A stretch of 64,000 nucleotides of DNA from Variovorax ginsengisoli (GCF_030811835.1 NZ_JAUSRO010000011.1:62001-126000), one strand, 5' to 3'. Counted from the first letter of the stretch, positions 10,984 through 19,691 are shown. Numbers and translations: made by a program. The notes: a model not told the origin generated them from the letters alone.

Positions 10984-11805
10984 TCAGAAGGCCACGTTGG
11001 CCAGGGGCGGTAACACGACCGGTGCGGCGCCCAGGCCCGCGCGCGGCAACCAGGCGAACACCGAGTCGACGGTGACCGTCTCGATGCGGTCGGAAAACCG
11101 CTTGTCCCCCGGATGATCGTCGAACGCCACGTTGGCGGCCGTCAGGCGTCCGCCAAGCCGCGTGAGCGGACTGAGCCGCAGGGCGGTGGGCTCGTAGCCC
11201 TTGAACTGCAACCAGGCCTGGGCCTGGGCGCGCGTGCGCACGATCTCGGGCTCCATCGCGGCGGCCAGGGTCTCGGTCACCCACTGGTTGGACTGCTGGT
11301 AGGTCTGGCCCCACGCATAGCTGACGATGCTGTAGGGCGCCGTATGCAGGCGCGTGATGCGCGCGGGCGATTGCTCTTCGAGCAAGGCAAGGAGCTGTGC
11401 CTGCACCGCGGGCGTGGGCACGGCCCAGGCCGCCTGGTAGCGCCAGAGATCGTCGAGGAAGAACTCGCCGAGCCCCTGCCGGTACACCGCTGCCACCGCA
11501 GTGCCGCATTGGTTGAGCTTGTGGACCACGCGCCAGGGGCCCTCGCCGGTCTTGTAGGCGATGCCCAGGTGCGACCAGCGCAGGCCGTACTTGCTCAGGT
11601 CCTGGCCGGCACGCGCCAGCAGCACCACGCGTGCGCCGCTGGCGTCCAGCGCCTGCGCGGTGCGCAGCGCGAGGTCCATGCCCCGCGTGACCAGGGACGG
11701 CGACAGCTTTGCCGCCTGGCACGAACGACCCGCCTGCGCCTGGACGGTGAACCCGCCAAGGCCGGCCAGCACGACGAACGCGATGGCGGCGTGACGGCGG
11801 TTCAT
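10984..11805 (-). CDS. DUF2145 family exported protein
   Basis: A 273-residue protein with a signal peptide (MNRRHAAIAFVVLAGLGGFTVQAQA, cleavage after QAQA) followed by the DUF2145 domain, which is largely restricted to betaproteobacteria and has no known function. Conserved-looking segments include YGLRWSHLGIAYK, HKLNQCGT and SYAWGQTYQQSNQW. Its ATG overlaps the stop of the preceding gene by four bases (ATGA), so it is translationally coupled to that secreted hydrophobic protein and is probably exported with it. Confidence 0.85.
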   Translation of the reverse strand: MNRRHAAIAFVVLAGLGGFTVQAQAGRSCQAAKLSPSLVTRGMDLALRTAQALDASGARVVLLARAGQDLSKYGLRWSHLGIAYKTGEGPWRVVHKLNQCGTAVAAVYRQGLGEFFLDDLWRYQAAWAVPTPAVQAQLLALLEEQSPARITRLHTAPYSIVSYAWGQTYQQSNQWVTETLAAAMEPEIVRTRAQAQAWLQFKGYEPTALRLSPLTRLGGRLTAANVAFDDHPGDKRFSDRIETVTVDSVFAWLPRAGLGAAPVVLPPLANVAF

Positions 11806-12272
11806 GTGAGCTTCTCGTTGTGCAGCAACGCGCGGCCGATCGCGTTGGGGATGAACGCCAGCACCTCGCCGGCCGCCGAGAGCACGACACCCGTGCCGAT
11901 CACACTGACGAGCACCGCCGTGCCGGCCAACGTCGACACCCCCTGCGCTGCGCGGCCCGACACCCTGATGCTGGCACGCGCGCCGTCGGAGACGCGTTCG
12001 AGCAGATAGACCGTGCCTTCGGCCGAAGCTTCGACCGCGACCACCGTGAGCATGGCCCCGCCGACCGACAGCGCCACGGGGAGCGCGACCACTGCGCTGG
12101 CCGCCGTGCCGGCCGCCGCGGCAGAGCCGACCACCGAGGCGACCGGCATCAGGGACAGCGCGGCCGAGGCCTCGCTCTGGGCGCTGGCCGGCGGCGAAAC
12201 GGCAAGGCCGGCGAAGGTCAGGGAGACGGTCAGGGCGGTGGCCAGGCAGGCCGCACGCAGGAATGACTTCAT
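11802..12272 (-). CDS. Hypothetical exported hydrophobic protein
   Basis: A 156-residue protein with an N-terminal signal peptide (MKSFLRAACLATALTVSL, Ala-x-Ala cleavage near residue 31) and two further strongly hydrophobic Ala/Val/Gly-rich stretches (about 50-80 and 108-135) that could span or line a membrane. I recognise no family. It is the first gene of the four-gene minus-strand cluster and overlaps the DUF2145 gene by four bases. The start at 12272 opens the signal peptide; the upstream in-frame ATG at 12311 would precede it with a polar leader. A small CTTTC/GAAAG dyad lies just upstream (12279-12291). Confidence 0.65.
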   Translation of the reverse strand: MKSFLRAACLATALTVSLTFAGLAVSPPASAQSEASAALSLMPVASVVGSAAAAGTAASAVVALPVALSVGGAMLTVVAVEASAEGTVYLLERVSDGARASIRVSGRAAQGVSTLAGTAVLVSVIGTGVVLSAAGEVLAFIPNAIGRALLHNEKLT

Positions 12273-12334
12273 GAGGGACTTTCGATGAAAGGAAAAGGAA
12301 GCCAGCGGCAAGGAGCGCGAGCCGGACGGATCGA

Positions 12335-12820
12335 TCAGTCAGCCTGCGCCGCTTCGACATGCGCCTCGCGACGGCCCTGCAGACGGGCCTCGGCCAGGTC
12401 GGCCTCGTGGCGGTCGCGCAGCGTCTTGGCCAGCGTGAAAGCCGAGCTCACGAGGAACAGCCAGCTCACGCCCAGGAAGGCCTTGTAGGTGTCGTTGATC
12501 TCCATGCGCAGGAGGCCCCAGCCGGTCAGGCCCATGGCGGTGAAGAAGCCGCCCCAGACCACCAGCTTCCACATCGGCACGTCCTTGCCCGCGGCACCGG
12601 CGCCGTTCTGGTTGTCACGCACGAACTTCGCGAGTACGAACACGGCCGACAGGCAGAATACATAGCCCATGACCATGAATGCCCGGTCCAGCGACTGCCC
12701 CGGCAGCCAGCCCAGCCCGGTGCCGCAGAGGAACACGGCAAGGCCGAACGACACCCACACCTGGTATTGCCAGGCGCGTGAGTCACGTTGAACGAAAACG
12801 GTCGGGGAAGATGCTTGCAT
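12335..12820 (-). CDS. YiaA/YiaB family inner membrane protein
   Basis: A 161-residue membrane protein with two YiaA/YiaB-type helix pairs: hydrophobic segments at about 22-40, 47-64, 83-102 and 112-130, with the family-like phrases VWVSFGLAVFLCGTGLGWLP and MGYVFCLSAVFVLAKFVRD. The C-terminal 30 residues are charged and cytosolic. The family has no defined role; E. coli YiaAB respond to stress. The upstream region has a good promoter overlapped by a dyad (12917-12944), suggesting regulated expression as a single-gene unit. Confidence 0.8.
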   Translation of the reverse strand: MQASSPTVFVQRDSRAWQYQVWVSFGLAVFLCGTGLGWLPGQSLDRAFMVMGYVFCLSAVFVLAKFVRDNQNGAGAAGKDVPMWKLVVWGGFFTAMGLTGWGLLRMEINDTYKAFLGVSWLFLVSSAFTLAKTLRDRHEADLAEARLQGRREAHVEAAQAD

Positions 12821-12916
12821 GGCGGCCTCGCGGCGTGGTGAAGGTGAACGAATGATCGAACACCCCAGCGCCGGAGTACTTGACTGGACGCATCAGTCCT
12901 GCCACGCAGACCGAAA

Positions 12917-12944
12917 AGTATCAAAAAACGATACCTTCCGGCAA
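12917..12944 (-). promoter_or_regulatory. Promoter with overlapping GTATC-N7-GATAC dyad
   Basis: On the minus strand TTGCCG (12944-12939), a 16-base spacer and GATACT (12922-12917) form a plausible promoter for the YiaA/B gene. The inverted repeat GTATC/GATAC (12918-12922, 12930-12934) covers the -10 box and spacer, the position of a repressor site. Confidence 0.4.
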
Positions 12945-12953
12945 TGAAATCAC

Positions 12954-13616
12954 TCAACTGCGGTGCATATCTTCTCGCGTGAAGGGCCGCTCCACGCCAG
13001 CCATCCAGACCGCAATGTCTTCCAGCAGGTCCTGTGTCGGCGCCGGACGGCCTGGCGGAAAGAAGACCAGTGGCAGCAGCAGGCCAACCACCACCATCGG
13101 CCAACGCAGATCAGGATGCGCCCGCCGGTGCGCCAGGCCCAGGAAGACCGCACTCACCGTCACGCCCAGCAGGTAACCGGCCACCACCTCCGACACCGAA
13201 TGCGCATCCACCGCCAGCCGCGAGACGCCGATGCCGGCGGCCAGCAGCCAGCCGAAGATCGCCGCCGCCACGCGCGCGCGGTGCCCCCAGCGCGAAGCCA
13301 GCAGCCACAACGCCACCGGCCACACACTGGCGGAGATGGCAGTGTGTCCGCTGAAACCGGTGAAGTTGAGCGCGCGGCTGCCCACGCCCCAGCCCAGAAA
13401 CGCGAGCTTGGACCCGAGGATGAGCAGGCTGCCCGCGCCGAACACCAGGCACCAGAGCCAGGCGACCGGCCGCGTGCGCGGCGCCACCGCCAGCGCCAGG
13501 GCGATCAGCAGCGACACCGGTATCAGCAGGCCGCTGTCGCCCAGCCAGGTGAAGGCTTGCCAGAAGCCGAGGGGCAGCAGCGAATGAAAGCCCCAGGCAG
13601 CGTTGTTCGCGCCCAT
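12954..13616 (-). CDS. PAP2-superfamily membrane phosphatase
   Basis: A 220-residue multi-spanning protein of the type 2 phosphatidic acid phosphatase superfamily. The second family motif is FSGHT and the third is SRLAVDAHSVSEVVAG (Ser-Arg then His); the first motif (KxxxxxxRP) is not obvious, with LGSKLAFLGWGVGSRAL in its place. Such enzymes remove phosphate from phosphatidic acid, undecaprenyl pyrophosphate or related lipids at the outer face of the inner membrane. Its ATG shares one base with the stop of the transporter-acyltransferase gene (TGATG at 13618-13614), so the pair is translationally coupled and probably works on membrane lipids. Confidence 0.8.
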   Translation of the reverse strand: MGANNAAWGFHSLLPLGFWQAFTWLGDSGLLIPVSLLIALALAVAPRTRPVAWLWCLVFGAGSLLILGSKLAFLGWGVGSRALNFTGFSGHTAISASVWPVALWLLASRWGHRARVAAAIFGWLLAAGIGVSRLAVDAHSVSEVVAGYLLGVTVSAVFLGLAHRRAHPDLRWPMVVVGLLLPLVFFPPGRPAPTQDLLEDIAVWMAGVERPFTREDMHRS

Positions 13617-15577
13617 CAGGCCACCAGCAGCCGCGTCACGTGCGCATGCAGCGCCACCGGCTCGACCTCGGCACGTGGCACCGCGGCGCCCACGTTCAGC
13701 CCGACCCGGCTCCACACGCCGCGGCGGAAGGGCCGCGCCATGGCCACCTGCTTGCCGTCACGGCGCTCCACGCGACTGAAGAACGAGCCCCAGAGGTTCG
13801 TCAGGGCCATCGGGATCACCGGCGGATGGACACCGTGGCTCTCGGCCATCTCGACGATCTTCACCACACCGCCGCGAAAGGGCTGCAGGCTGCCGTCGCG
13901 CGTGAGCGCGCCTTCGGGAAAGATCGCCAGCAGATCGCCTTCGCGCAGCACCTGCACGGCCTGCACGAAGGCACGTTCGTAGGCCGTCGGATCCTCCTTC
14001 TGCGGCGCGATCGGAATCGCCTTGGCCAGGCGGAACAGCCAACCGAGCACCGGCACCGCGAAGATCTGGTGGTCCATGATGAAGCGGATCGGCCGCGGGC
14101 TCGCCGCCATCAGCAGCACCGCGTCGATGAAACTCACGTGGTTGCACACCAGCACCGCCGGACCTTCTGCCGGAATGTGCTCGGCGCCCCGGATGCGAAA
14201 GCGGTAGGCGACGCTGGACACGCCCCACGAAACGAAGCGCAAGAGGTACTCCGGCACCAGCATGAAGATGTAGAAGGCGACCACCGCGTTGGCGATGCCG
14301 GTGATCAGGAAGATCTGTGGAATCGTGAATCCCGCGCCCAGCAGCGCGCCGGCGAGCACGGAACTCACGATCATGAACAGCGCGTTCAAGATGTTGTTGG
14401 CCGCGATGATGCGCGCCCGGTGCGTGGGCTGGCTGCGCATCTGGATCAGCGCGTACATCGGCACGCTGTAGAGCCCGGCAAACAGCGACAGCAGCGCCAG
14501 ATCGGCCATCACACGCCAATGGGCGGCCTGCGCCAGGAAGGCGCGCAGGCCCATCTGCGGCACGGCAGGCAGGCCGCGCGAGGCGACATACAGGTCGACG
14601 GCGAACACGCTCATGCCGATGGCCCCCAGAGGCACCAGACCGATCTCGACCTGCCGGCGGCTGAGCACTTCGCACAGCAGCGAACCCGCGCCGATACCCA
14701 CCGAGAACACCACCAGCAGCAGCGAGGCGACCTGCTCGTCGCCGTGCAGCACCTCCTTGGCGAAACTCGGGAACTGGCTCAGGAACACCGCGCCAAAGAA
14801 CCACATCCACGAAATGCCCAGCAGCGAGCGGAACACCACCACGTTGCCATGCGCCAGCTTCAGGTTGCGCCAGGTCTCGCTGACCGGGTTCCAGTTGATG
14901 ACCAGCGACGGATCGGTGGCCGGCACCATCGGAATGCGCTGGGCCACGCCGCGCCCAACCAGCGCCAGCCCCAGGCAGGCCGCAGCCACCGTCGTGTGGC
15001 CGATGCCTGGCAACGCGACCAGCAGCCCACCCGCGACCTGGCCCAGCAGGATGGCCAGGAAGGTGCCCATCTCGACCATGCCGGTCCCGCCGGTGAGTTC
15101 GTGCGGTTGCAGCACCTGCGGCATGTAGGCGAACTTCACCGGCCCGAAGAGCGTCGAGTGCAAGCCCATCAGGAACACGCAGCCCAGCAGCACCGCCGCA
15201 TCGGCACGCCAGAACCCCCAGGCGGCCAGCACCATGATGGCGATCTCCAGGTTCTTCACGAACCGGATCATCCGGGTCTTGTCGAGCTTGTCGGTCAGCT
15301 GGCCGGAGGTCGCGGAGAACAACAGGAAGGGCAGGATGAACAGCGCGCCGATCACCAAACCGGCCATCGCAGGCGGCAGCCAGCTGACCTGCAGCTGATA
15401 GGTCACCATCACGGTGAAGGCGAACTTGAACAGGTTGTCGTTGGCCGCACCGGCGAACTGGGTCCAGAAAAAGGGCGCGAAGCGCCGCTGGCGCAACAGC
15501 GCGAACTGGTTCGCATGCACAGGATGGTCGGGCACTGTATCGGCAGGGGGCATGTGCGAAGGGGAGGAAGTGGTCAT
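13616..15577 (-). CDS. Fused MFS lysophospholipid transporter (LplT-like) and acyltransferase (PlsC-like)
   Basis: A 653-residue fusion. Residues 1-430 are a 12-helix MFS transporter like LplT, which flips lysophospholipids inward. Residues about 440-653 are a 1-acylglycerol-3-phosphate-type acyltransferase with NHVSFID (His480, Asp485) and FPEG at 553-556. E. coli splits these roles between LplT and Aas; Aas also has an acyl-ACP synthetase domain, which is absent here, so acyl donors must come from elsewhere. The likely role is re-acylation of lysophospholipids. It is coupled to a PAP2 phosphatase. Confidence 0.88.
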   Translation of the reverse strand: MTTSSPSHMPPADTVPDHPVHANQFALLRQRRFAPFFWTQFAGAANDNLFKFAFTVMVTYQLQVSWLPPAMAGLVIGALFILPFLLFSATSGQLTDKLDKTRMIRFVKNLEIAIMVLAAWGFWRADAAVLLGCVFLMGLHSTLFGPVKFAYMPQVLQPHELTGGTGMVEMGTFLAILLGQVAGGLLVALPGIGHTTVAAACLGLALVGRGVAQRIPMVPATDPSLVINWNPVSETWRNLKLAHGNVVVFRSLLGISWMWFFGAVFLSQFPSFAKEVLHGDEQVASLLLVVFSVGIGAGSLLCEVLSRRQVEIGLVPLGAIGMSVFAVDLYVASRGLPAVPQMGLRAFLAQAAHWRVMADLALLSLFAGLYSVPMYALIQMRSQPTHRARIIAANNILNALFMIVSSVLAGALLGAGFTIPQIFLITGIANAVVAFYIFMLVPEYLLRFVSWGVSSVAYRFRIRGAEHIPAEGPAVLVCNHVSFIDAVLLMAASPRPIRFIMDHQIFAVPVLGWLFRLAKAIPIAPQKEDPTAYERAFVQAVQVLREGDLLAIFPEGALTRDGSLQPFRGGVVKIVEMAESHGVHPPVIPMALTNLWGSFFSRVERRDGKQVAMARPFRRGVWSRVGLNVGAAVPRAEVEPVALHAHVTRLLVA

Positions 15578-15766
15578 GGCAAGGTGCCGGGCAGGCGGGC
15601 GAACGGTCGGAGGTCGGGCGATGGCGATCGCTGCGCAAGGATTGTGCAGCAGCCGTTCGACGACCCTAAGTCACAGGTGGCGGGCGGCCTCCGGGAATCG
15701 ACAGAAGACCGATTGCAGCCACCGCGGGTATCTTCAGGCCATACCGCAACCCTTCGTTCCTTCGCC

Positions 15767-16516
15767 ATGAGCACCACCATCGACCTCGTCCACGCCCTCA
15801 AGGGCGAACTCAAGAGCGCACGCATGACCTATGCCGATCTGGCGCGCGCCCTCGGCCTGGCGGAATCGAGCGTCAAGCGCATGCTCGCCAAGGGCGACAT
15901 GCCGCTGAGCCGGGTCGACGCCATCTGCCGCGCACTCAAGATCGACTTTGCCGAGCTGGCCCGTCGCGTGGCCGATGCGCAGCCGCTGCTCACGTCGCTC
16001 ACCCAGGCACAGGAGCAGGCGGTGGTGGCCAACAAGAAACTGCTGCTGGTGGCGATCAACGTGCTCAGCCAGTGGACGCTCGAACAGATCATTGGCGCCT
16101 ACCGCATCAGCGAGACCGAGTGCATCGCGTGCCTGGCCCAGCTCGACCGCATCGGCATCATCGAGTTGCGGCCGCTCAACCGCTACCGGCTCAAACTCGC
16201 CAAGACCTTCCGCTGGCGCCCGCACGGGCCGGTCATGAACTTCTTCAGGGAGCACGTGGTGCTCGACTACTACCGCGGCGGCTTCGACGGTCACGGCGAA
16301 AGCATGCTGCTGGTGCACGGCACCATCAGCCGCGCGCTCGCGCCCGCGTTCGTCGACCGGATGCAGCGGCTCGCGCAGGACTTCGCGCAGCAGCACCAGG
16401 CCGACCAGAAGCTCGCCCCGGCCGACTGCGAGGGCTACACGCTGCTGCTGGGCATGCGCAATTGGGAGTTCGAGCTCTTCGCGAACATGCGCAGACAGGC
16501 CGGCGCAGGTGCTTAA
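15767..16516 (+). CDS. XRE-type helix-turn-helix regulator
   Basis: A 249-residue regulator. Residues 1-65 form an XRE/Cro-type helix-turn-helix (MTYADLARALGLAESSVKRML), and the remaining 180 residues have no recognised domain, though LSQWTLEQIIGAYRISETECI reads like a second helix-turn-helix. The start at 15767 gives a natural domain N-terminus; the very long upstream in-frame reading is a shadow of the transporter gene. Its stop overlaps the stop of the convergent FIST gene by four bases. It may regulate itself, the divergent transporter-acyltransferase gene (189-base gap) or both. Confidence 0.85.
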   Translation: MSTTIDLVHALKGELKSARMTYADLARALGLAESSVKRMLAKGDMPLSRVDAICRALKIDFAELARRVADAQPLLTSLTQAQEQAVVANKKLLLVAINVLSQWTLEQIIGAYRISETECIACLAQLDRIGIIELRPLNRYRLKLAKTFRWRPHGPVMNFFREHVVLDYYRGGFDGHGESMLLVHGTISRALAPAFVDRMQRLAQDFAQQHQADQKLAPADCEGYTLLLGMRNWEFELFANMRRQAGAGA

Positions 16517-17787
16517 GCCACGGGCTCGCTGGTGAACACCGTGAGCACACCCGTGTAGCCGTACACGTGGTTGCGCGCGATCTCGCCATTGGCGAAGAAG
16601 CCGACCAACGGCACGTCGCCCAGTGCGTGACGCACGACCTGCAGCTCGGCCCCTGGTGCACCGAAGTGCGGCCCGCCACGACCGACGCAGCTCACGTACA
16701 CCGCGCCCGCGATGCGGCGTGCCGGATGCGGCGCCGATTCGGCCTCGCACCCAGCCACGGCGCGGGCGGTGGCCAGCGTCTGCTCTTCGGGCTCCAGCTC
16801 TTCTCGGATTTCCGCGCAGATGCGCATCAGGTCGGCGCGCGCGGCCTGCGCGTTGCGCCGCACGAAGCTCAGGTGCATGCCTGGCTCGACCATGTCGGCA
16901 ATCGCCACGCCGCGGCGTGTCGGATCGAGCCCGATGATGTGGCGCACCAGCACGTCGGCGCCCAGGTCACCGGTGCGACGCAACCCGTCGCTGCCCGCGT
17001 CCGACAGGCCGACCATCGTCGCACGCACAGTCTCGATGGCGGGCTGCGGCCGGTCCAGGGAAATGTCCAGGTCGCGCAGCAGCACGTCGAGCGCAGGCTC
17101 GCCGTCGAGCTCGAGCAGCAGATTGCCGTCGCAGGCGCTCACCACATGCTGCGGCGACACCGGCTGGCAACCTTGCGTGACGCGCGAAATCAGCCGCACC
17201 CCTTCGCCGAACACGACGCCCGACAGGCCGCCGGAAAACACGCCACCCGCGGCACCGTGCCCGCGGATATTGCCGTTGCCGCCAACGGCGAACTGGATGA
17301 GCTCGCCGCGCCCGGACGACAGGCCGCCAAACAGGTAGCCGGTGTCGGTGCGGCCCGCCATTTCGCCGATGAGGTCGGGCAGGTCGTGGGTGACCGGGTC
17401 GGCATGGACCAGCGCGGTATGGGCCTCGAAGCCGGTCATCTCCGCGCTGCCCAGCGGGGCGACGCCGGAGAATACGCGAAACTGGTCGCTCGGCAATTCG
17501 CACAGCATCAGGCTGAGCGCCGGCTCCTCGAAATACTCCGCATTGTTGGCGCACACGCCAATGCCCACGGTGCCTGACCAGTCGGTGACTTCAGGCAGTT
17601 CTGCGCTCAGGTGGTCGAGGATGTGCTGCGCCTCGGATGCGTAGTGATCGGTGATGTAGAGCAGGCCCAGCGTCGGCGCGCTGGCGTGGTCGGGCAGCGC
17701 CATCTGCGCGCGCACCTGGGCCAGCACGAGTCCGGCCGCCATCTGCCATTGCGGATGCGTGGCGTGGCCGGTGGGAAACAATTTCAT
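16513..17787 (-). CDS. FIST N- and C-domain sensory protein
   Basis: A 424-residue cytosolic protein with a FIST N-terminal domain (about 30-230, including GGLSSGRGELIQFAVGGNG) and a FIST C-terminal domain (about 240-410, ending GVPLVGFFANGEIA-like). FIST is a predicted ligand-binding sensor domain normally wired to histidine kinases, GGDEF or chemoreceptor output. No such output domain is in this protein or next to it, so it is an orphan sensor or binds small ligands as a stand-alone protein. It is convergent with the XRE gene and 27 bases downstream of phaM. Confidence 0.88.
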   Translation of the reverse strand: MKLFPTGHATHPQWQMAAGLVLAQVRAQMALPDHASAPTLGLLYITDHYASEAQHILDHLSAELPEVTDWSGTVGIGVCANNAEYFEEPALSLMLCELPSDQFRVFSGVAPLGSAEMTGFEAHTALVHADPVTHDLPDLIGEMAGRTDTGYLFGGLSSGRGELIQFAVGGNGNIRGHGAAGGVFSGGLSGVVFGEGVRLISRVTQGCQPVSPQHVVSACDGNLLLELDGEPALDVLLRDLDISLDRPQPAIETVRATMVGLSDAGSDGLRRTGDLGADVLVRHIIGLDPTRRGVAIADMVEPGMHLSFVRRNAQAARADLMRICAEIREELEPEEQTLATARAVAGCEAESAPHPARRIAGAVYVSCVGRGGPHFGAPGAELQVVRHALGDVPLVGFFANGEIARNHVYGYTGVLTVFTSEPVA

Positions 17788-17814
17788 GGCGGTGTCGGTT
17801 CGAGGGTCGGAACC

Positions 17815-18681
17815 TCAGCGCCCCTTGGCGGGGGCGCGTGCGGCGGGGGTCTTGCCAGCGGCCTTCTTGCGAGGCGCCTTGGCGGGAGCAGAACGGACGG
17901 CCGGCTTCTTGCGCGATGGTACGGCGGCGGTCTTTCCGGCCACCGGGCTCTTAGCGGACTTCACGGCTTTCGCAGATGTCGCCGCCTTGCCGGTGGCTGC
18001 GCCTGTGGCCGCCGAGGGCATGACCGGCATCTGGAGGTGCGCGGCATCCTTGAGCGCACTGCTCGCGATCTGCTGGAACTGTTGCGTGAGGGCACCCCAC
18101 CACTGCAGCGGATCGACCACGCCAGCGCCTTCGGCACCCGGTGCGGCAGCAGCGGCTGGGGCATCCGCGGCCGCCTGTGCGTCGTCCGCTGCGTTCGCAT
18201 CGTCGGGCTTTTGGGCATCCGGGGCTTCGTGCGATGCCGTCGCAGGCGTCGCCGAAGCCGACGGCGACGGTGCGCTCGAAAAGAAGGCAGCGCCAAAAGG
18301 CGCCGGTGCGGCGGCGGCGGAAGCTGTCGGCGATGGCGCAGCCGCGGCCGCAGTGCGCGTGAACGCGCTGGCCAGGTCTTCCATGCGCACGTTCATGCCG
18401 CGCAGGGTCGACAGCGTCATTTTCTGCACCTCCAGCGCCTGGATGGTCGCCTTGAGCGCGTGGCCGTTCTGCTCGAGCCAGTACTGCACGGTCTTGAGCT
18501 CCTGGATCCGCTTGTCGACCTCTTCCACGCTCAGCGTGGGCGCCACCCAGTTCGACAGGCTGGGCATGCCGGGCACCGCGCCGCCCGTGGCTCCGCTGGC
18601 GTGCGTCGTTGCCAGCTTCTTGAGAAAGTCGAAGCCCGGGACGAACTGACTGAAATCGAAGGAAGGGGTGGTGGCGCTCAT
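17815..18681 (-). CDS. phaM: Polyhydroxyalkanoate granule regulatory protein PhaM
   Basis: Binds PHA granules, activates PHA synthase PhaC and tethers granules to the nucleoid so they are shared at division. The 288-residue protein has the conserved N-terminal half (FDFSQFVPGFDFLKKL, then ELKTVQYWLEQNGHALKATI) that contacts PhaC, an Ala/Pro/Asp low-complexity middle, a second conserved patch DPLQWWGALTQQFQQIA, and a Lys/Ala/Pro-rich histone-H1-like tail that binds DNA. The start is fixed by AGGAG seven bases upstream. It implies PHA storage in this organism; no phaC is in the window. Confidence 0.93.
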   Translation of the reverse strand: MSATTPSFDFSQFVPGFDFLKKLATTHASGATGGAVPGMPSLSNWVAPTLSVEEVDKRIQELKTVQYWLEQNGHALKATIQALEVQKMTLSTLRGMNVRMEDLASAFTRTAAAAAPSPTASAAAAPAPFGAAFFSSAPSPSASATPATASHEAPDAQKPDDANAADDAQAAADAPAAAAAPGAEGAGVVDPLQWWGALTQQFQQIASSALKDAAHLQMPVMPSAATGAATGKAATSAKAVKSAKSPVAGKTAAVPSRKKPAVRSAPAKAPRKKAAGKTPAARAPAKGR

Positions 18682-18743
18682 GGGGTCTCCTGCTGAGTCT
18701 TTGTACGTGCAGCTTACTCCAGGGCGCTGCCCCATTCACCTGC

Positions 18744-18768
18744 GAAAAGGCCGGAAAAGGCCCTTTCC
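18744..18768 (-). terminator. Intrinsic terminator after the YcnI-PCuAC gene
   Basis: Directly after the stop at 18770, the minus strand forms a seven-pair stem (AAAGG-CC with GGCCTTT, one bulged G) with a TTTTCC loop, ending in a four-T run. Confidence 0.5.
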
Positions 18769-18769
18769 C

Positions 18770-19666
18770 TCAATGGTGATGCGCGGGTGCCGACGCCGCA
18801 CCATCGGGTGCCGCCAGGCGCACCTCCACCGGCACCACCAGGCTGCTGCGCGCGCCCTTGGCATCCTCGAATTGCAGCGTCACGGGCACCGTCTTGCCCG
18901 ACGTGATCGGCTGCTTCAAGTCCATCAGCATCAGATGGAAACCGCCGGGCTTGAGTTCGACGGTCTGGCGCGCGGGCAGCTCGACACCCTTGACTTCGCG
19001 CATGCGCATGGTGTCGCCCTCCATCTTCATCTCATGCACCTCGGCAACACCGGCCACCGGCGTGGAGGCGCCCACCAGCCGTGCACCGGCCGGTGCGGTC
19101 AGCTTCATGAAGGCGCCGGTGCCGCTCTGGCCCGGCACGGCGGCACGGATCCAGGCGTCCTTCACGTCGACCGCGGCCACGCCGACGGGCAACACGTCGA
19201 GCCGGGCGGCGGGGTTGTCGACGCCCGCGGTGGACGTGCCGCTGGCGGGCACGTTCGCCCAGTCGACGCTGCCCGTGTCGCAGGTCTGCAGCACCTTGAA
19301 CCACAGCGGGCCCGGCGCGGCGGTCAACTTGCCCCGCACGATGAATTCGGCGCGTTCGCTGGAGGGCAGCGCAGCCTGGGCCGATTCGGCCGTCCAGCGC
19401 ACCTCGCCGTCGCCGGCCTTCTGCACGTCGAGCTTCCAGCCCTTGCGTTCCTGTGCATCGGCGAGCGAGAAGCCCTTGGGCAGCCGCACGGTGATGCCGG
19501 TGGTTGCCTTGGCGCCCTGGCAGGCGTGGCCGACACGGAAGGCGGCCTCGTAGTCGCTGCCGACGGTGGCGCCGCCCGGCGGCAGGGTCACGTGGGCCGA
19601 TGCGGCGGCGGCGCCGGCCAGTGCAGCGCAGGAAAGAACGGCCTTGAGAAGGGGGGTGGATGTCAT
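18770..19666 (-). CDS. YcnI (DUF1775) domain fused to a PCu(A)C copper chaperone
   Basis: A 298-residue exported protein combining two periplasmic copper proteins. After the signal peptide (cleavage ASA) the mature chain starts with His, the residue that in YcnI forms the copper-binding histidine brace, followed by the DUF1775 domain to about residue 160. Residues about 165-275 are a PCu(A)C domain with the Cu(I) ligands VHEMKMEG and GGFHLMLMDL (the His/Met-x10-Met-x21-His-x-Met pattern). The two are normally separate. It ends in His-His-His. It follows the TonB receptor by 25 bases and probably passes copper to cytochrome oxidase assembly. Confidence 0.9.
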   Translation of the reverse strand: MTSTPLLKAVLSCAALAGAAAASAHVTLPPGGATVGSDYEAAFRVGHACQGAKATTGITVRLPKGFSLADAQERKGWKLDVQKAGDGEVRWTAESAQAALPSSERAEFIVRGKLTAAPGPLWFKVLQTCDTGSVDWANVPASGTSTAGVDNPAARLDVLPVGVAAVDVKDAWIRAAVPGQSGTGAFMKLTAPAGARLVGASTPVAGVAEVHEMKMEGDTMRMREVKGVELPARQTVELKPGGFHLMLMDLKQPITSGKTVPVTLQFEDAKGARSSLVVPVEVRLAAPDGAASAPAHHH

Positions 19667-19691
19667 TGCGTGTCCTTTGGAGAGTTTGGAG

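Noticed and set aside
13640..16516. Open reading frame of 958 codons on the plus strand
   Set aside because: Only its last 249 codons are real (the XRE regulator from 15767). The rest is the antisense of the transporter-acyltransferase gene, with His/Arg/Gln-rich composition typical of shadow frames in high-GC DNA.
17815..18000. Possible frameshifted end of phaM due to Lys/Ala/Pro-rich tail
   Set aside because: Histone-H1-like basic tails are normal for PhaM and the frame stays open with consistent codon use.
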